DNA from: Branchiostoma floridae
Taxonomy: Eukaryota > Chordata > Leptocardii > Amphioxiformes > Branchiostomatidae
Assembly: GCF_000003815.2 (NCBI RefSeq)
Contig: NC_049984.1
Span: 1,449,304-1,513,303, forward strand
DNA length: 64,000 nucleotides
Reading direction: 5' to 3'
The notes beneath the pieces were generated by a model. It ran no database searches. It was given only the letters and a program-made list of their open reading frames with translations, and was not told where the DNA came from. Positions 1 to 10,767 of the stretch are shown here, in pieces; positions within the stretch are counted from its first letter, which is position 1, and each line of letters opens with the position of its first letter. A program made the translations under genes and the position numbers.

Positions 1-17
1 NNNNNNNNNNNNNNNNN
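1..17. other. Assembly gap at window edge
   Basis: Run of N. It hides the outer end of the left arm of the giant inverted repeat, so the true terminus on this side cannot be seen. Confidence 0.99.
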
Positions 18-600
18 ACCGGTATTGTACATCCGTCACGCTAGGCAACTAGTCGCCTCTGTTCATTACTGTAATGCCTTTCTTCTGGAGGTATTTCCGA
101 ATGATGTCTGGAATTAGCCCCAAATGTCTGCAAACGAAAGCGCGATAGAAGCACAAAATGGAAGCAGCCATGATAACATTGTTCGATGTGCGTCCGATCG
201 GTCTTTCAGCATGACGCCTCTATTCATGGCTTCAATGCCAAATACACTTATTCACAACTCGTTAGCAGGAAGCAGCCTGACGAGCTTCCTGTCGTGCTGA
301 CGTGAGAATGACGCGGTACTGGCAGTGTACTTCATCTGTTACGTAGGCAACTAAATAATCGCCTCTAAAAGCATAGAAAGAAAGCCGCCAGTAGAACATC
401 CATTTAAGTGACATGAGAACACCTGTCTACATGATAACATTGTTCGACGTGCGTCAGAGATGGAGTTTCATTCGATACGTCATTCAGTTTGACGCCTCTA
501 TTCATTGCCGTAATGCCAATTTCATTTGGACTTATTTCTGAGTGGTTTTTAGAATTCTACACAACACATTCCTGCACGCGGAAGTGCGTTGATTACAAGT
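18..600. repeat. Subterminal tandem units, left arm
   Basis: Degenerate units of roughly 250-300 bp recur, marked by the motif acGCCTCTATTCAT, by AACATTGTTCGAYGTGCGTC and by GACGTGAGAATGACGC. Copies of these motifs sit near 50, 185-230, 300-370 and 430-510. The same units occur inverted at the right end (36926-37597). Confidence 0.7.
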
Positions 601-693
601 GGTGTGGGGCACCTAATTCTCCATCATTAATCCCAACAAGCATTAGTGTTTGGAGATCTTAACACAACTATTTGACAAGTTTGCAGCACCTAC

Positions 694-806
694 CTTGTAG
701 CGGCCTGTCCCAGGGCCTGTATCCCTCCGGGAAGGTGGGGTACGCCGTGCTGTCTGCGGGCGGCGTCATGAAGGACAGGGTCGGGGGAACAGTTCCGCTC
801 GGGCCC
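694..806 (-). CDS. Conserved 113-bp internal exon, left-arm gene copy
   Basis: On the minus strand a pyrimidine-rich tract ending in CTCCTCCTCAG precedes the block and CTACAAG|GTAGGTG closes it, giving a 113-bp exon with consensus acceptor and donor. The mirror block at 36716-36828 has the same length and both splice sites, and differs at only 3 of 113 positions. In the frame entered after one base (incoming phase 2, outgoing phase 1) it reads GPSGTVPPTLSF, MTPPADSTAYPTF, PEGYRPWDRPLQ without a stop. In that frame two of the three differences are silent; the third changes T to A. In the frame starting at the first base all three change the residue, and the remaining frame has a stop. The phase fits the first exon at 15968-16074. 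The product is P/T-rich and I do not recognise it. Transcription would run leftward toward the window edge, so later exons are in or beyond the gap. What is seen: the splice sites and conservation. What is inferred: that it is expressed. Confidence 0.62.
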
Positions 807-927
807 CTGAGGAGGAGGGGGAAGATATCGGGCTCCTGATTAAAAGGATAAAATTGGTGACGAAGAAGCTTTCAAGCGTAATAAAAAGAAACTTTCTGTA
901 CACATTACGTTGTAAACATATTGGTAG
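807..927. other. Left-arm intron-like spacer
   Basis: Partly mirrors 36600-36700. Contains the polypyrimidine tract of the 113-bp exon (minus strand) and nothing else recognisable. Confidence 0.5.
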
Positions 928-1178
928 GCCCCCTTTCCATTAGACGACTATTGCGCTGCGCTCTGACTGCAATCTACATATTATTAAGATATGTGTGATC
1001 TTCACCTAATGAATCGTACTAGATACACGATGTCAAAGCGTAACCGAGAAGACAAGACAACGCACAAAGTGTAAAAAAAAAGGTTCATTTCTTTTCTATA
1101 CTATTCGTTGAGATATCTGTCAAATTTTAGGTCGCAGCGAGAACGCAGAGAGAGCTCCGTCCTAGGGAAATAGGAGTA
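928..1178. mobile_element. Hairpin MITE, copy 1 (CCCTTTCCA family)
   Basis: The left end reads CCCCCTTTCCATTAGACGAC. The right end reads inverted CTATTTCCCTAGGACGGAGC, followed inward by GTCGCAGCGAGAACGC matching GCGCTCTGACTGCAAT-type sequence on the left. Inverted termini are about 45 bp. The same family occurs at 4566-4808. The right arm lacks it at the mirrored position (36600-36700). I could not define a clean target duplication. Confidence 0.6.
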
Positions 1179-2580
1179 TAACGATTTTCAATGAGACCAT
1201 GGAATGCAGTCATGGTAACGCTTTCACATTGGCCTATGTGGAGAAGTTTATAGTTTGAGTGTTAACATGTATTTGCATAAAGTGGCGACTCAAACGTTTT
1301 GATAACATCACACTGTTAGCAGCAACAAATTATCTCAAGTCAGATATTAGGAGGGAAGATTGTTAAGATTTGCAGATACATTTTAAGTCTCATTTGCTCA
1401 TCAACTCTTAAGCAAAGTAAGATGCTGCCCAAAGGCAGTAGTACATGAAGACGTACAGAAACCCATTTGCCGAATATAGAAAATACTAAACAACCGGGAA
1501 AACGTGTATTGCCTTCTAAGGCACCAGGAAGATTATTCGAAAAAGGAAGGGCAAGTTTATCCGTAAAAGAACGCATACGGCTACCGCTTCAATCATGGCC
1601 GAGAGGACCTTTAGCGGTGATTTACTCCGGACCACGCCCTACGATGAGTCACACTGGCCCGATTAAAGCACGCCCAGTCGTCACCTTATGGGGATACTAC
1701 TGGATAATGATATATCACGGGGATTGTGGTACGTAACCACTCTAGCCTCAACTACAGGATTGACTTTAGTTGGAGCGATGACTCATTAGGAAACACATTT
1801 TGCCCCATCCATGCATACATGAGCCCGTATGGCATACGTACGTATGGAATAGAATGTGTAATTCTACCATGGTCCTGCTTTTTCTTGTAGTAACTTTATC
1901 CTAGAGAATAGACAGGTATATGCGACAATTCGGAAAATATTAACAACACAGTCTGCNNNNNNNNNNNNNNNNNNNNNNNNNNNNNNNNNNNNNNNNNNNN
2001 NNNNNNNNNNNNNNNNNNNNNNNNNNNNNNNNNNNNNNNNNNNNNNNNNNNNNNNNATATGCTGGGATGTTCGCAGACCAGCGCTTCCCGTCTACAACCC
2101 AATCAGCGCATTTGTATATAATCAACGATAACCTACGAAACGGAAGATTGTACACATTCTTCTGCTTAAACAAATACATCTGGTCAGCAATGATAGAAAT
2201 ATTTACATTAACCAGCTACATCCCAATGCACCTTTATAAATAACGACTTAACCATCAGACCATTTACCTTAACTAGGTCCCATTAAGGTTGTGAAATATG
2301 TAATGGCCCAATCCATACAAGTGTGACGTACAGATAAAAGAGATACTACATAAATTTCATAAGGAGATCTATTTTATAAGGATAAATGGCTAACGCTTAC
2401 AAATTAGATGTGCACACAATTGATGAATGGCTTTAGTAATGGTATCTGGATACCTTCGTATAAAATCCATTGCATATTAAAAAACCTTACGATTATTGAT
2501 TGAATGGAAAGCTTTGCTCAATAAGCGGATTATTCAAAACACTGCATCTTTTAAAAAAAAGTTGTTAACTTTTTCTTTCA
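1179..2580. other. Left-arm region with no gene recognised
   Basis: Contains a 100-N gap (1957-2056). The mirrored right-arm interval (36310-36690) is about 1.4 kb shorter, so most of this stretch is a left-arm insertion or a right-arm deletion. Only short chance ORFs are present. Confidence 0.5.
1957..2056. other. Assembly gap, 100 N
   Basis: Exactly 100 N, the usual placeholder for a gap of unknown length. Confidence 0.99.
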
Positions 2581-2810
2581 GAAGCTGTGATTGTAAACCC
2601 TCCGTAGCAGTGAATGGGCGGATACTGCGGCAGGGCGGTTGATAAACAACCCCAGGTCCTCCCAATAAACCCACCAACACGATTATCCAGCACAGCCGCA
2701 CCAAGACCGTTACAGGTGCGGCTAACTGTCAGGGACCGTATATCAGTGCTCCAAACGGAACTCTTGTATCTGTATCTGTATAGCCGGTATATACGAGGTG
2801 TGCAGGAAGG

Positions 2811-3594
2811 TACCGTAAAGGGACCTGCTGGAGCCACAGCTTGACCAATAGCAGTGCTGAAAGGTGCCGTAAAGGGACCTGATGGAGCCACAGCTTGACC
2901 AATAGCAGTGCTGAAAGGTACCGTAAAGGGACCTGTTGGAGGCGCAGTTTGACCAATAGCAGTGCTGAAAGGTGCCGTAAAGGAACCTGCTGAGCCACAG
3001 CTTGCCCAATAGCAATGGTGAAAAGGTACCCGTAAAGGGACCTGTTGGAGGCGCAGTTTGACCAATAGCAGTGCTGGAAGGTGCCGTAAAGGGACCTGTT
3101 GGAGGCGAAGTTTGACCAATAGCAGTGCTGAAAGGTGCCGTAAAGGGACTTGATGGAGTCACAGCTTGACCAATAGCAGTGCTGAAAGGTACCGTAAAGG
3201 GAGATGCTGGAGCCATAGCTTGGCCAATAACAGTGCTGGAAGGTGCCGTAAAGGGACCTGATGGAGCCACAGCTTGACCAATAGCAGTGCTGAAAGGTGC
3301 CGTAAAGGGAGCTGCTGGAGCCATAGCTTGGCCAATAGCAGTGCTGGAAGGTACCGTAAAGGGACCTGCTGGAGTTACAGCTTGACCAATAGCAGTGCTG
3401 GAATGTGCCGTAAAGGAACCTGCAGGAGTCACAGCTTGACCAATAGCAGTGCTGGAAGGTGACGTAAATGGACCTGATGGAGGCGCAGTTTGACCAATAG
3501 CAATGCTGGAAGGGGCCGTAAAGGGACCTGCTGGAGCCACAGCTTGACCAATAGCAGTGCTGGAAGGTGCCGTAAAGGGACCTGCAGGAGCGCC
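2811..3594 (-). repeat. 54-bp minisatellite, left arm (about 14-15 copies)
   Basis: Tandem 54-bp units, for example the recurring string GACCAATAGCAGTGCTGRAA. On the minus strand the unit encodes an 18-residue P/T/S-rich repeat containing GPFTAPSSTAIGQAVAP. The frame is open for about 250 residues from the outer side of the array (minus strand, from about 3654) but shifts near 3000-3030. Because 54 is divisible by three and the unit has few stops, long ORFs appear in several frames and are weak evidence for coding. The mirrored array at 34741-36065 is longer (about 24-25 copies). Confidence 0.92.
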
Positions 3595-4565
3595 GTAAAC
3601 CCGGCGATGTTCCGGCCGAGTGGTCAGGACCAGGGATTCATTACCGCCCGCCACGGTTCACTGGTTTTACTCAGCGGCCGTTTAAAGACTGGTTTATCAG
3701 ATATCCCCGCTGATGCCCGCTCGATTAGTCACGGCTGCCGCTGCTGCTGCCAGAGTGTAGGCATTCCGCCGTACCCGTATGTCAATGGCAGGTTCCGATA
3801 AATAGTTTAAGGTTTGTTGAATACTTCCCACATCGCGCTCATCTCCGTTTCAGTAACCCAGGGCCACACAACGTTTGTGTAATCACTACAGCAGGCGGCA
3901 CACTTCAGAGCAAGGGTATAAAACCAAGTACTTTAGCCAGCTATAGTAGTAAGAAAATATTTGATTGATGCATTTTCATGTTTTACCAGTAGTTTTACGT
4001 TGTCAATGACCTCAGTGAGGTCATGTCGATACAATTAGGGTCTTCATCTATTCATCACAACAATTAGTATCAGTAAAATGGTTCCAAATGGCATTTGGGA
4101 TTACTCGCTCATATTGATCTGTGAAACGTATGCATAAGTTTAATTGCTCTTGGGGATAAAATCATTTATTCCTGTAAGTACATGCCCATGAGAAAGCTCT
4201 GAGATTGATTGAGGAGTATTACGTTATTTATAGCGGCGTAGGATGATGATGTAAACCACTTTAGAACTCCAGACGTGATGTAGAGATGTGCACTGTGCAG
4301 CAAGACACTGTTTAAGCACAACTATAATCGTCTGATAGATATACCACTCTATAGAACAGGAATGCACACATGGCAGACATGTTAAGTTAGGAGTATCACA
4401 GCTCTTAATCAGAAAGTTGCAGTATGGATTAAGGCTTGAACATGTATGCACCTTTGTGGGGCAAGTGCCTTGGGGTTTAAAAGTGTTCGACTTAATTGGC
4501 TTGCATACGTTGCATGATTCTCCATAGAAAATCTGTGTTTTGCTAAAACGTGGGTGGTGTTCTGT
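3595..4565. other. Left-arm flank of the 54-bp array
   Basis: Bases 3595-3760 are among the best conserved blocks between arms (mirror 34570-34735), including a GCAGCAGCAGC run. A short plus-strand reading frame here (RPSGQxQGFITARHGSLVLL) is open in both arms, but so are frames on the other strand, so I do not call a gene. From 3800 to 4565 only weak mirroring is seen and no gene. Confidence 0.45.
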
Positions 4566-4808
4566 TTAGGTCTTTATACTCCCTTGCCACTAGGACGGCG
4601 CTCTCGCCGCGCTCTCTCTGCGACCTAAAATTTGACAGATCGTTTAACGAATTGTATAGAAAGGAAACACTATGTGTTTTTTGTTGTCCTCTCTGTCACA
4701 CTTTAGCATGTTGTATGATATACCGAGTAAGAAATCAAAGGTAACACATATCCTATTCAGGTCGCAGTGAGAGCGCATCGCGATCGCCGTCTAGTGGAAA
4801 GGGGACAT
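4566..4808. mobile_element. Hairpin MITE, copy 2 (CCCTTTCCA family)
   Basis: The left end reads ACTCCCTTGCCACTAGGACG and the right end, inverted, CCCCTTTCCACTAGACGGCG. Inner segments GCGCTCTCTCTGCGACCT and AGGTCGCAGTGAGAGCGC pair with each other. The right arm at the mirrored position (about 33850-33890) runs through without it, so it inserted after the arms formed. The flanks TTA...TTA would fit a 3-bp duplication as in PIF/Harbinger, but this is uncertain. Confidence 0.65.
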
Positions 4809-6019
4809 TAGAAAGTATGCGGCCTTTAGAATGTAGTATACCTTTTTTATGTGTATCATCCCAATGAGTACCGGATGCTGAGTAACGGTCTTATGTTAAT
4901 TGGTTAGGTTACAAACGTCAAAAAAGAAATCTGCATGGCATCGGCATAGACGTAGGAGTCTAACCAAACCTCCGTTGGGACTAAGAATACATTGAAGGAG
5001 GATCAATTTAATTTGCAAGGCACACTTTAAGTGTCTTGTTTAAGTTATGAGGCAACAAACCGGGGTTAGCTGTAATATCTGCGAGGCCCCGTGACTGCGT
5101 GAGGCATTTACACAGGGGGCCTGAAGTTACCCGAGTGTCTTCAATATGTTGCGCAAACGTCTTTAGAGATGATTGGATGGGACCTTAGGGTATGACTACT
5201 TTGGGGTGATGTAAAAGGCTAATCCAACATCCGTGAGGAGGAATGCTGGAGCTGAAACACGTCAGGAACGTGCGTCAGCGACATCCGTCTGGGCGGTCAG
5301 GTCGGTCAGCGGGGAAACTTAATGGGGGCCGTGTTTTATCGGCTCAGCTGTTCCGGCATTGGGACGGTGTTTGGGCATCGTACCAGCTTTACTCAGATTA
5401 CACTATAATAACTCTTTAGAACTTACGTTACGTGGCGATGAAAAACCAAGTGGATACACGTCAGAGAAACTACTTGTATCTGTATCTATATGCGACCGCC
5501 TTTTGGCGTAACACACCGGCTTCGCAGGCACTCGGCGAGGCATCAGCAGCTGGTTATATCACACTGAGTGACTTGTCACACCTACCTTTTGCTTATCTGA
5601 CTGCAAAATTTGTTTTGAAGCTATGCGCTTATTGTTCTTGGCACATCAATCCTTGGTTAAAAACTTTGGAACTTGAAGGCATAGCTATTTCTTGCTCTTG
5701 AACTGGTTTAAGATACTCAGTAGTTGGTACATCTACCAGTTTATTTGTCATTCTGTACATCATGCATTTTTTGCAGTCACAGAAGCGCAGTAATACAGTT
5801 TAAGTAGCTTAAGAGCTCTTCTTCGGCTCTTGTCGTCTCGCGAGACGGTCGACAGCTGATGCACCTGATGTACAAAATGATGAATACGGTAGAAACTTCT
5901 AATGTCAATACGATTCATAGACACCGTGTGAGGCGTAACATTGCGATGCAGGTCAACAGGAGCGAATAGCATGCGGTCACGGTCAACGCGAAAGAGGAAA
6001 TTGGAGACGCTAACAGAAT
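4809..6019. other. Left-arm stretch without a gene
   Basis: Bases 5100-5400 and 5850-6030 mirror the right arm (33260-33540 and 32965-33145). Bases about 5465-5840 have no right-arm counterpart and look like a small left-arm insertion of unknown type. No coding region is supported. Confidence 0.5.
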
Positions 6020-8212
6020 GTGAAAGTCTGTAATAAAAACGCCAATTCTACTCCAAAAGCTTTAGAAGAAATTCCGCCTGATTCATGGGTAACTCACTTC
6101 AAAGCATTACATGAAAAACGTAGGCTTGAGAGGCAAAATTTTGACACTGAATTTGAAATGAAAATTAAAGACAATCTAAAGGCACTGGAGGAACTCATGA
6201 TCAACACAGAGCAAGGGCCTCTTGATTGCCAAATCACGGAGGCTGAAATAAGTAGTGCAATAACGGCTCTCAAAAACAAAAAGGCGAGCGGCGAAGACAT
6301 GATAATTAACGAAATGCTGAAAGCGGGACACAGCTTACTTTTAAAGCCTCTTGTTGCATTATTCAATCGCACCTTTTTTAGTGGAAAATTCCCCCAAACC
6401 TGGTCAAAAAGCTACATAGTGCCCATATTCAAATCAGGGAGAAAAGACGACACTAACAACTACCGCGGGATTTCCATTTCTAGCTGTCTCGGGAAACTGT
6501 TTACCTCTGTACTAAACAAAAGGCTCTCCTCTTTTCTCGAGGAAAACAAAATTCTTAAACCAAATCAAGCAGGGTTTCGGAAGAATTACAGAACGTCAGA
6601 TAACATATTTGTTCTGAAAACGTTGATTTCCAAATATACACAGTCAAGAAATCAACTATTTGCTTGCTTTGTGGATCTATCCAAGGCATTTGATTCAATT
6701 TGGCACGAGGGCCTATTATTCAAACTCATATCAAAAGGCATTTCCGGTAGATTTTTTGATATGCTAAAAAGTTTATATAGTCAATCCGCAGCGAGTGTGA
6801 AAACAAATATAGGTTTAAGTGAAAATTTCCCTGTCAAAATAGGAGTGCGGCAAGGTTGTGTTCTAAGTCCCTCACTATTTAACCTATATATCAGTGACTT
6901 AGCAGACGAACTGAATACAGGAGATTTTGATGCGCCCTTGCTAAATACATCTGAAGTATCAAGTTTATTTTATGCCGACGACCTTGTCCTACTATCAACT
7001 AGCCAAAATGGTCTTCAAAATGCAATTGATAAACTAGGTCTCTATTGCAACAAATGGAAATTATCAGTTAACATAAATAAGACAAAAATAATCGTATTTA
7101 ACAAAAAGGGTCATATGTTCTCAAATCTCAAATTTCATATACTCAACGAAGACATAGAGATAGTTTCTTCATATTGCTATTTAGGAGTGGTGCTTACAAT
7201 AGGTTGCAACTTCACAACAGCATTAAAAACACTACAAAAGAAGGCGCTAAGAGCTCTGTTCAGTATTAAAACAACACTAGGAGAAACCAATCCTTCAATT
7301 TCAGTATATTGTAAATTATTTGATGCCTGCGTTGTCCCAATATTGACTTATGGTGCAGAGGTATGGGGCAAAATCGGATTAAATGATAAGTCACCCATTG
7401 AACAAGTTCATCTGAAGTTTTGCAAGTCGTTATTAGGCGTAAGAAAAAACTCAAGTAATCTTGCAACAAGGGCAGAACTAGGCAGGTATCCTCTGTGGAT
7501 CGAAGTATATACTAGATTGTATTCATACTACAAAAGATTAGTTAAAGAAGTGCCAAGAAATAGTCTACAATTTGAAGCTTTTCTTGTACAGCAGGACTTA
7601 CACAGTCGCAACATACCATGCTGGTTTTCCAATGTTAGTAAAATCCTGGAGGAGTCTGGTTTTGCCTATCTTTTGATTAACAGTGATCGCAACACATCTT
7701 TCGCTCAGTCCGAAGTAAACCAAAGACTGAAAGACAACTTTGTTCAAAATTTTTACTCCGAAATGAATTCTCCTGGCATGAAGGAAAACCAAGGTAATAA
7801 GTTAAGAACCTACAGAAAATTCAAGCTTACTTATGAAAGAGAAAAGTACCTAGAGATAACAAATTTTAGTTATCGCCGAGCCATGACTAAATTAAGGATC
7901 AGCGATCACCCACTGCAAATTGAAGCTGGCAGATACACCCGAACTCCTCCTGACGATAGAATATGCATGTTTTGTAATAAGAATGTCAGGTGTATAGAAA
8001 ATGAAATGCACTTTGTACTAGAGTGTTCTCTGTACAATGATATGCGTAATAGCCTTGTTAATGTTAAACGTGTTAAAGAGAAATATACAAACATAACAAA
8101 GGTAGACATGTTTAAATATCTGATGTCATCAACTAACTATGACATTTTGGAAGAACTGTGTAAGTTCGTTTACTCTTGTTTTAAGAGGAGGGACGAAGCT
8201 TGTAGAAAATAG
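6020..8212 (+). CDS. Non-LTR retrotransposon reverse transcriptase (5'-truncated ORF2)
   Basis: Open frame of 730 codons ending in TAG. It encodes a LINE-type reverse transcriptase, which in such elements copies the element RNA into DNA at a nicked chromosomal target. Visible in order: a linker region (about residues 1-100) with KNKKASGED; RT block NYRGISISSCLGKLF (about 150-165); QAGFRKNYRTSDN; motif A FVDLSKAFDSIWH (about 217-230); motif B GVRQGCVLSPSLFNLYI (about 275-291); catalytic motif C FYADDLVLLS (about 317-326); and a C-terminal CxxC...HxxxxC zinc knuckle (about 648-672). There is no AP-endonuclease domain and no RNase H domain. The nominal first codons (GTG at 6020) are host DNA: the element starts at about 6031, so the 5' end is truncated and a genuine start is lost. 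The frame is otherwise intact, with no stop or frameshift, suggesting recent insertion. The motif set fits the Jockey/CR1-like side of LINEs; the exact clade is not resolved. Confidence 0.93.
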   Translation: MKVCNKNANSTPKALEEIPPDSWVTHFKALHEKRRLERQNFDTEFEMKIKDNLKALEELMINTEQGPLDCQITEAEISSAITALKNKKASGEDMIINEMLKAGHSLLLKPLVALFNRTFFSGKFPQTWSKSYIVPIFKSGRKDDTNNYRGISISSCLGKLFTSVLNKRLSSFLEENKILKPNQAGFRKNYRTSDNIFVLKTLISKYTQSRNQLFACFVDLSKAFDSIWHEGLLFKLISKGISGRFFDMLKSLYSQSAASVKTNIGLSENFPVKIGVRQGCVLSPSLFNLYISDLADELNTGDFDAPLLNTSEVSSLFYADDLVLLSTSQNGLQNAIDKLGLYCNKWKLSVNINKTKIIVFNKKGHMFSNLKFHILNEDIEIVSSYCYLGVVLTIGCNFTTALKTLQKKALRALFSIKTTLGETNPSISVYCKLFDACVVPILTYGAEVWGKIGLNDKSPIEQVHLKFCKSLLGVRKNSSNLATRAELGRYPLWIEVYTRLYSYYKRLVKEVPRNSLQFEAFLVQQDLHSRNIPCWFSNVSKILEESGFAYLLINSDRNTSFAQSEVNQRLKDNFVQNFYSEMNSPGMKENQGNKLRTYRKFKLTYEREKYLEITNFSYRRAMTKLRISDHPLQIEAGRYTRTPPDDRICMFCNKNVRCIENEMHFVLECSLYNDMRNSLVNVKRVKEKYTNITKVDMFKYLMSSTNYDILEELCKFVYSCFKRRDEACRK

Positions 8213-8346
8213 TTATTATTAGGATATATCATTGTTTATTTGTTGTCATTAACTTTATATCAAACTTAATGCATTTAGCCCCATTGGGGCATGAACATGC
8301 AATAAACATCATTGTCATTGTCATTGTCATTGTCATTGTCATTGTC
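6031..8346 (+). mobile_element. 5'-truncated LINE inserted in the left arm only
   Basis: The right arm reads straight through the mirrored position (about 32960-32965), joining sequence equivalent to 6030 directly to sequence equivalent to about 8347. The insertion thus comprises the truncated ORF2, a short 3' UTR (8213-8310) and six tandem ATTGTC units (8311-8346) as the 3' tail. A second, minus-strand 3' piece of the same family is at 21805-22030. No clear target-site duplication is visible. Confidence 0.92.
8311..8346 (+). repeat. LINE 3' microsatellite tail (ATTGTC)6
   Basis: Six perfect hexamer copies directly follow AACATGCAATAAACATC. Short tandem 3' tails replace poly(A) in several LINE clades. 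The inverted copy (GACAAT)3 ends the related fragment at 21805. Confidence 0.9.
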
Positions 8347-9767
8347 AATAATAGCGTTCGTGTTCACACAATATAATCCTCTACATAGGCGCTTGAAGGC
8401 TTGCTCATGCTTGTTTGGAGTAAAACGTTTTGGCATCGCCCGGATTGAATTGTGCAGGAGGCATATAATACCCAACTACAGGATTTTAATACTTCTTGGA
8501 AAATTGTGAAGTAGCGGGGTAGTGATTTCCGGTTTGAAAAGAAATGAAGAAGTCGCCTTTACGGTTTAACAGTCAGCGGGATGTAAAGTAGCAACAACAA
8601 CGATGCTATCGTACATTTCAAAAGCTCTGACACAATGGAAGGGCTCTTGCTAATGTATTAACCATGATATTCTACAGGCCTCGGGTGTCTTAAATGGCCT
8701 TAACATGCTTCTTCTAACGAAGTTTATATTAAGCAGTTCGAACTTTCAATCCACTGGTTCAAAGGTAGTCGCTAACCATCGGAACACTGCTTATATCTAC
8801 ATTTTAAACGTTTTGTACTTTCTCACTAACATACCTAGTGTGCTCGAAGATGATTTGCAATCGTTAGCCTAAAACCACGAACATGTTGAAATTCCATCCC
8901 TCTAGGTAAAGTTGATAACACCTTTTCCACTGACAGTGCGACTGTTCTTTCTTATCAACATGTGCACTTTCTAAAAAGCCTCGCGTGGCCCTGTGGTAGG
9001 GATAATTGCTTACTTAGTGTACCACGAAGCATTTACTCCAGGACGGTGTGTGTCCCCATTGAGACGCTGTTGGGTAGATAACGCTTTAATCGATACGTTA
9101 AAGGCCAAGCAAAAAGATTCGTCAGTGTTTCCAAACCCCACAGCACCATGCAACAAGTCAGTGCTGCATGTACAAGTGAGTGACATCCCCAAAAGGCAAA
9201 CTTACATCAGCAATTCGGCCAAAGGACGTAGAAAACCCAATGGTAGCGCCCTTTATGACGATTCCATCTGGAATATACTGAGTATGAAAACATTCTATTA
9301 TGTTTGGAGGCTAAACTAAAAACTATCTAATCAAACATTTATCATCGGCGGAATGAATGGGTCATATATATTCTGTCACTGTTTCGAGTATTCATCAATT
9401 GCTAATGCCCTGTCATAATAATATTCAATTCCTGAAACAGAAAATTAAATTTAAAAAACTGCCTTGTTGTATTTGCATGTTTTACCAGTTCTGCGGTCAA
9501 GCTCTATCAACAACTACACAGGCAAAAATAGTTATATCTCCAGGTACCGTTATGTCAACCAAGGATTGATGTGTTCAAATATTTCTACTTTCCTAGAACA
9601 ATTGTTAAGTGGAACTCGGTGCCACCATGTGCAACAGGAACATCCTCACCAGCTTTAAACAGCATGCAGTCAGATGTGACATGTCTTTCGATAACCAGCT
9701 GCTGCCGCGCCGCGTGCCTGTGAAGCTGATGTGTTACGCCGAAGGGCTGTTAATGTTATTCCGGCCA
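8347..9767. other. Left-arm block without a supported gene
   Basis: Well mirrored by 31960-32960. A 108-codon plus-strand frame (8993-9319) is matched on the right arm only with compensating single-base indels and a stop, so it is treated as non-coding. Nothing else is recognised. Confidence 0.55.
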
Positions 9768-10160
9768 TATAGATAACGATAGAGATACGAGTATCTATAT
9801 TAGTCCATATCAATAAGCTGCCCAACGGCGTGGCTCACCAACTTTTTTATGACAAAAGTAAACTGTAATTTCCGGTAGTGAGCTGACGGCCGTTAGAAGT
9901 GAGCTATACGGACTGAACCATGCCCGAGGCCTTTCCGAGACAATTTCTTGGTCTATATGAGATGAATGGATCCATAGCCGAATCAGTTCTGGTGAAGATA
10001 GAGGTACTTGTATTAGTTAATATCAGTAAACTACCGAACTGCGTGGCTCACCAACTTTTTATGACAAAAGTAAACTGTAATTTCTGGCAGTGAGCTGACG
10101 GTCGTTAGAAGCGCCTTACCCAGGCAATCCGCGGGTCTCTATGAGACGGAGGGGCCATAG
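9768..10160. repeat. About 200-bp tandem unit, left arm (two copies)
   Basis: The string GTGGCTCACCAACTTTTT followed by ATGACAAAAGTAAACTGTAA recurs at about 9830 and 10044, with the surrounding sequence repeated. The right arm has about three copies (31276-31860). Confidence 0.75.
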
Positions 10161-10536
10161 CCGGATCAGTTCCGGCAGGACTCCGCTCTCTAATTGGTTT
10201 CTGCAGAGCTGTTCATGACCGTGAGGCAGGATGGGCACTTCCAGTGCAGGCCGTTAACACCCCAGTAATGAAAGTCAACTCGCTGGGCACATCTACAATC
10301 TCAGCTATGACCGTTTGCGCTAAAAGGTTCAGGGTCATTGGGCCGTTATTTGGACGGAGAGTCGCAATCATGGGAGGTTTTGGAGCTCAATTGGATGTAT
10401 AAATGGATGATTGCAGCATGGAAATATCCAGGAAAGGATTTGAGGTGTGGGGTGATGTGAAGGTGGTACATCACGTCCACGTGATCCACGATGTCTACAT
10501 GTGTGGTGCTCCAGTTATTGGCAACGTGTCAACCTC
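10161..10536. other. Conserved left-arm block
   Basis: Closely mirrors 30940-31290. No open frame is conserved across both arms, so no gene is called. Confidence 0.5.
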
Positions 10537-10767
10537 TAATCTCCAAGCAGATCCTACGATGACATAAGATGGTACTAAACTGGCCAAGGAGTGTAGCTAG
10601 CCTAAGAGGTACCCATTTGCCAGGTAGAATCTTCCCCCAGTCGGCTAGAACAAAGGCTATTAAAATCCTAATCAAATTGTAGCGAAACACATTAGCTGAA
10701 GTCGGCTTCACTCCTCTGGCAGCTTTTGATACTATCTTATGCTACCGTAGGATCTGCTTGGAGATTA
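10537..10767. mobile_element. MITE with TAATCTCC ends and 9-bp duplication
   Basis: Starts TAATCTCCAAGCAGATC and ends with its inverse, GATCTGCTTGGAGATTA, flanked on both sides by GTCAACCTC. The right arm has the unfilled site at 30930-30938 (one copy of the nonamer, one mismatch), so both the insertion and the 9-bp duplication are directly visible. A 9-bp duplication suggests the Mutator superfamily; other superfamilies with 8-10 bp duplications are possible. Confidence 0.92.

Noticed and set aside
8993-9319. 108-codon frame conserved in both arms (YLVYHEAFTPG...)
   Set aside because: The right-arm counterpart (32027-32350) has single-base indels and a stop in the middle, so similarity reflects DNA duplication, not a kept protein.
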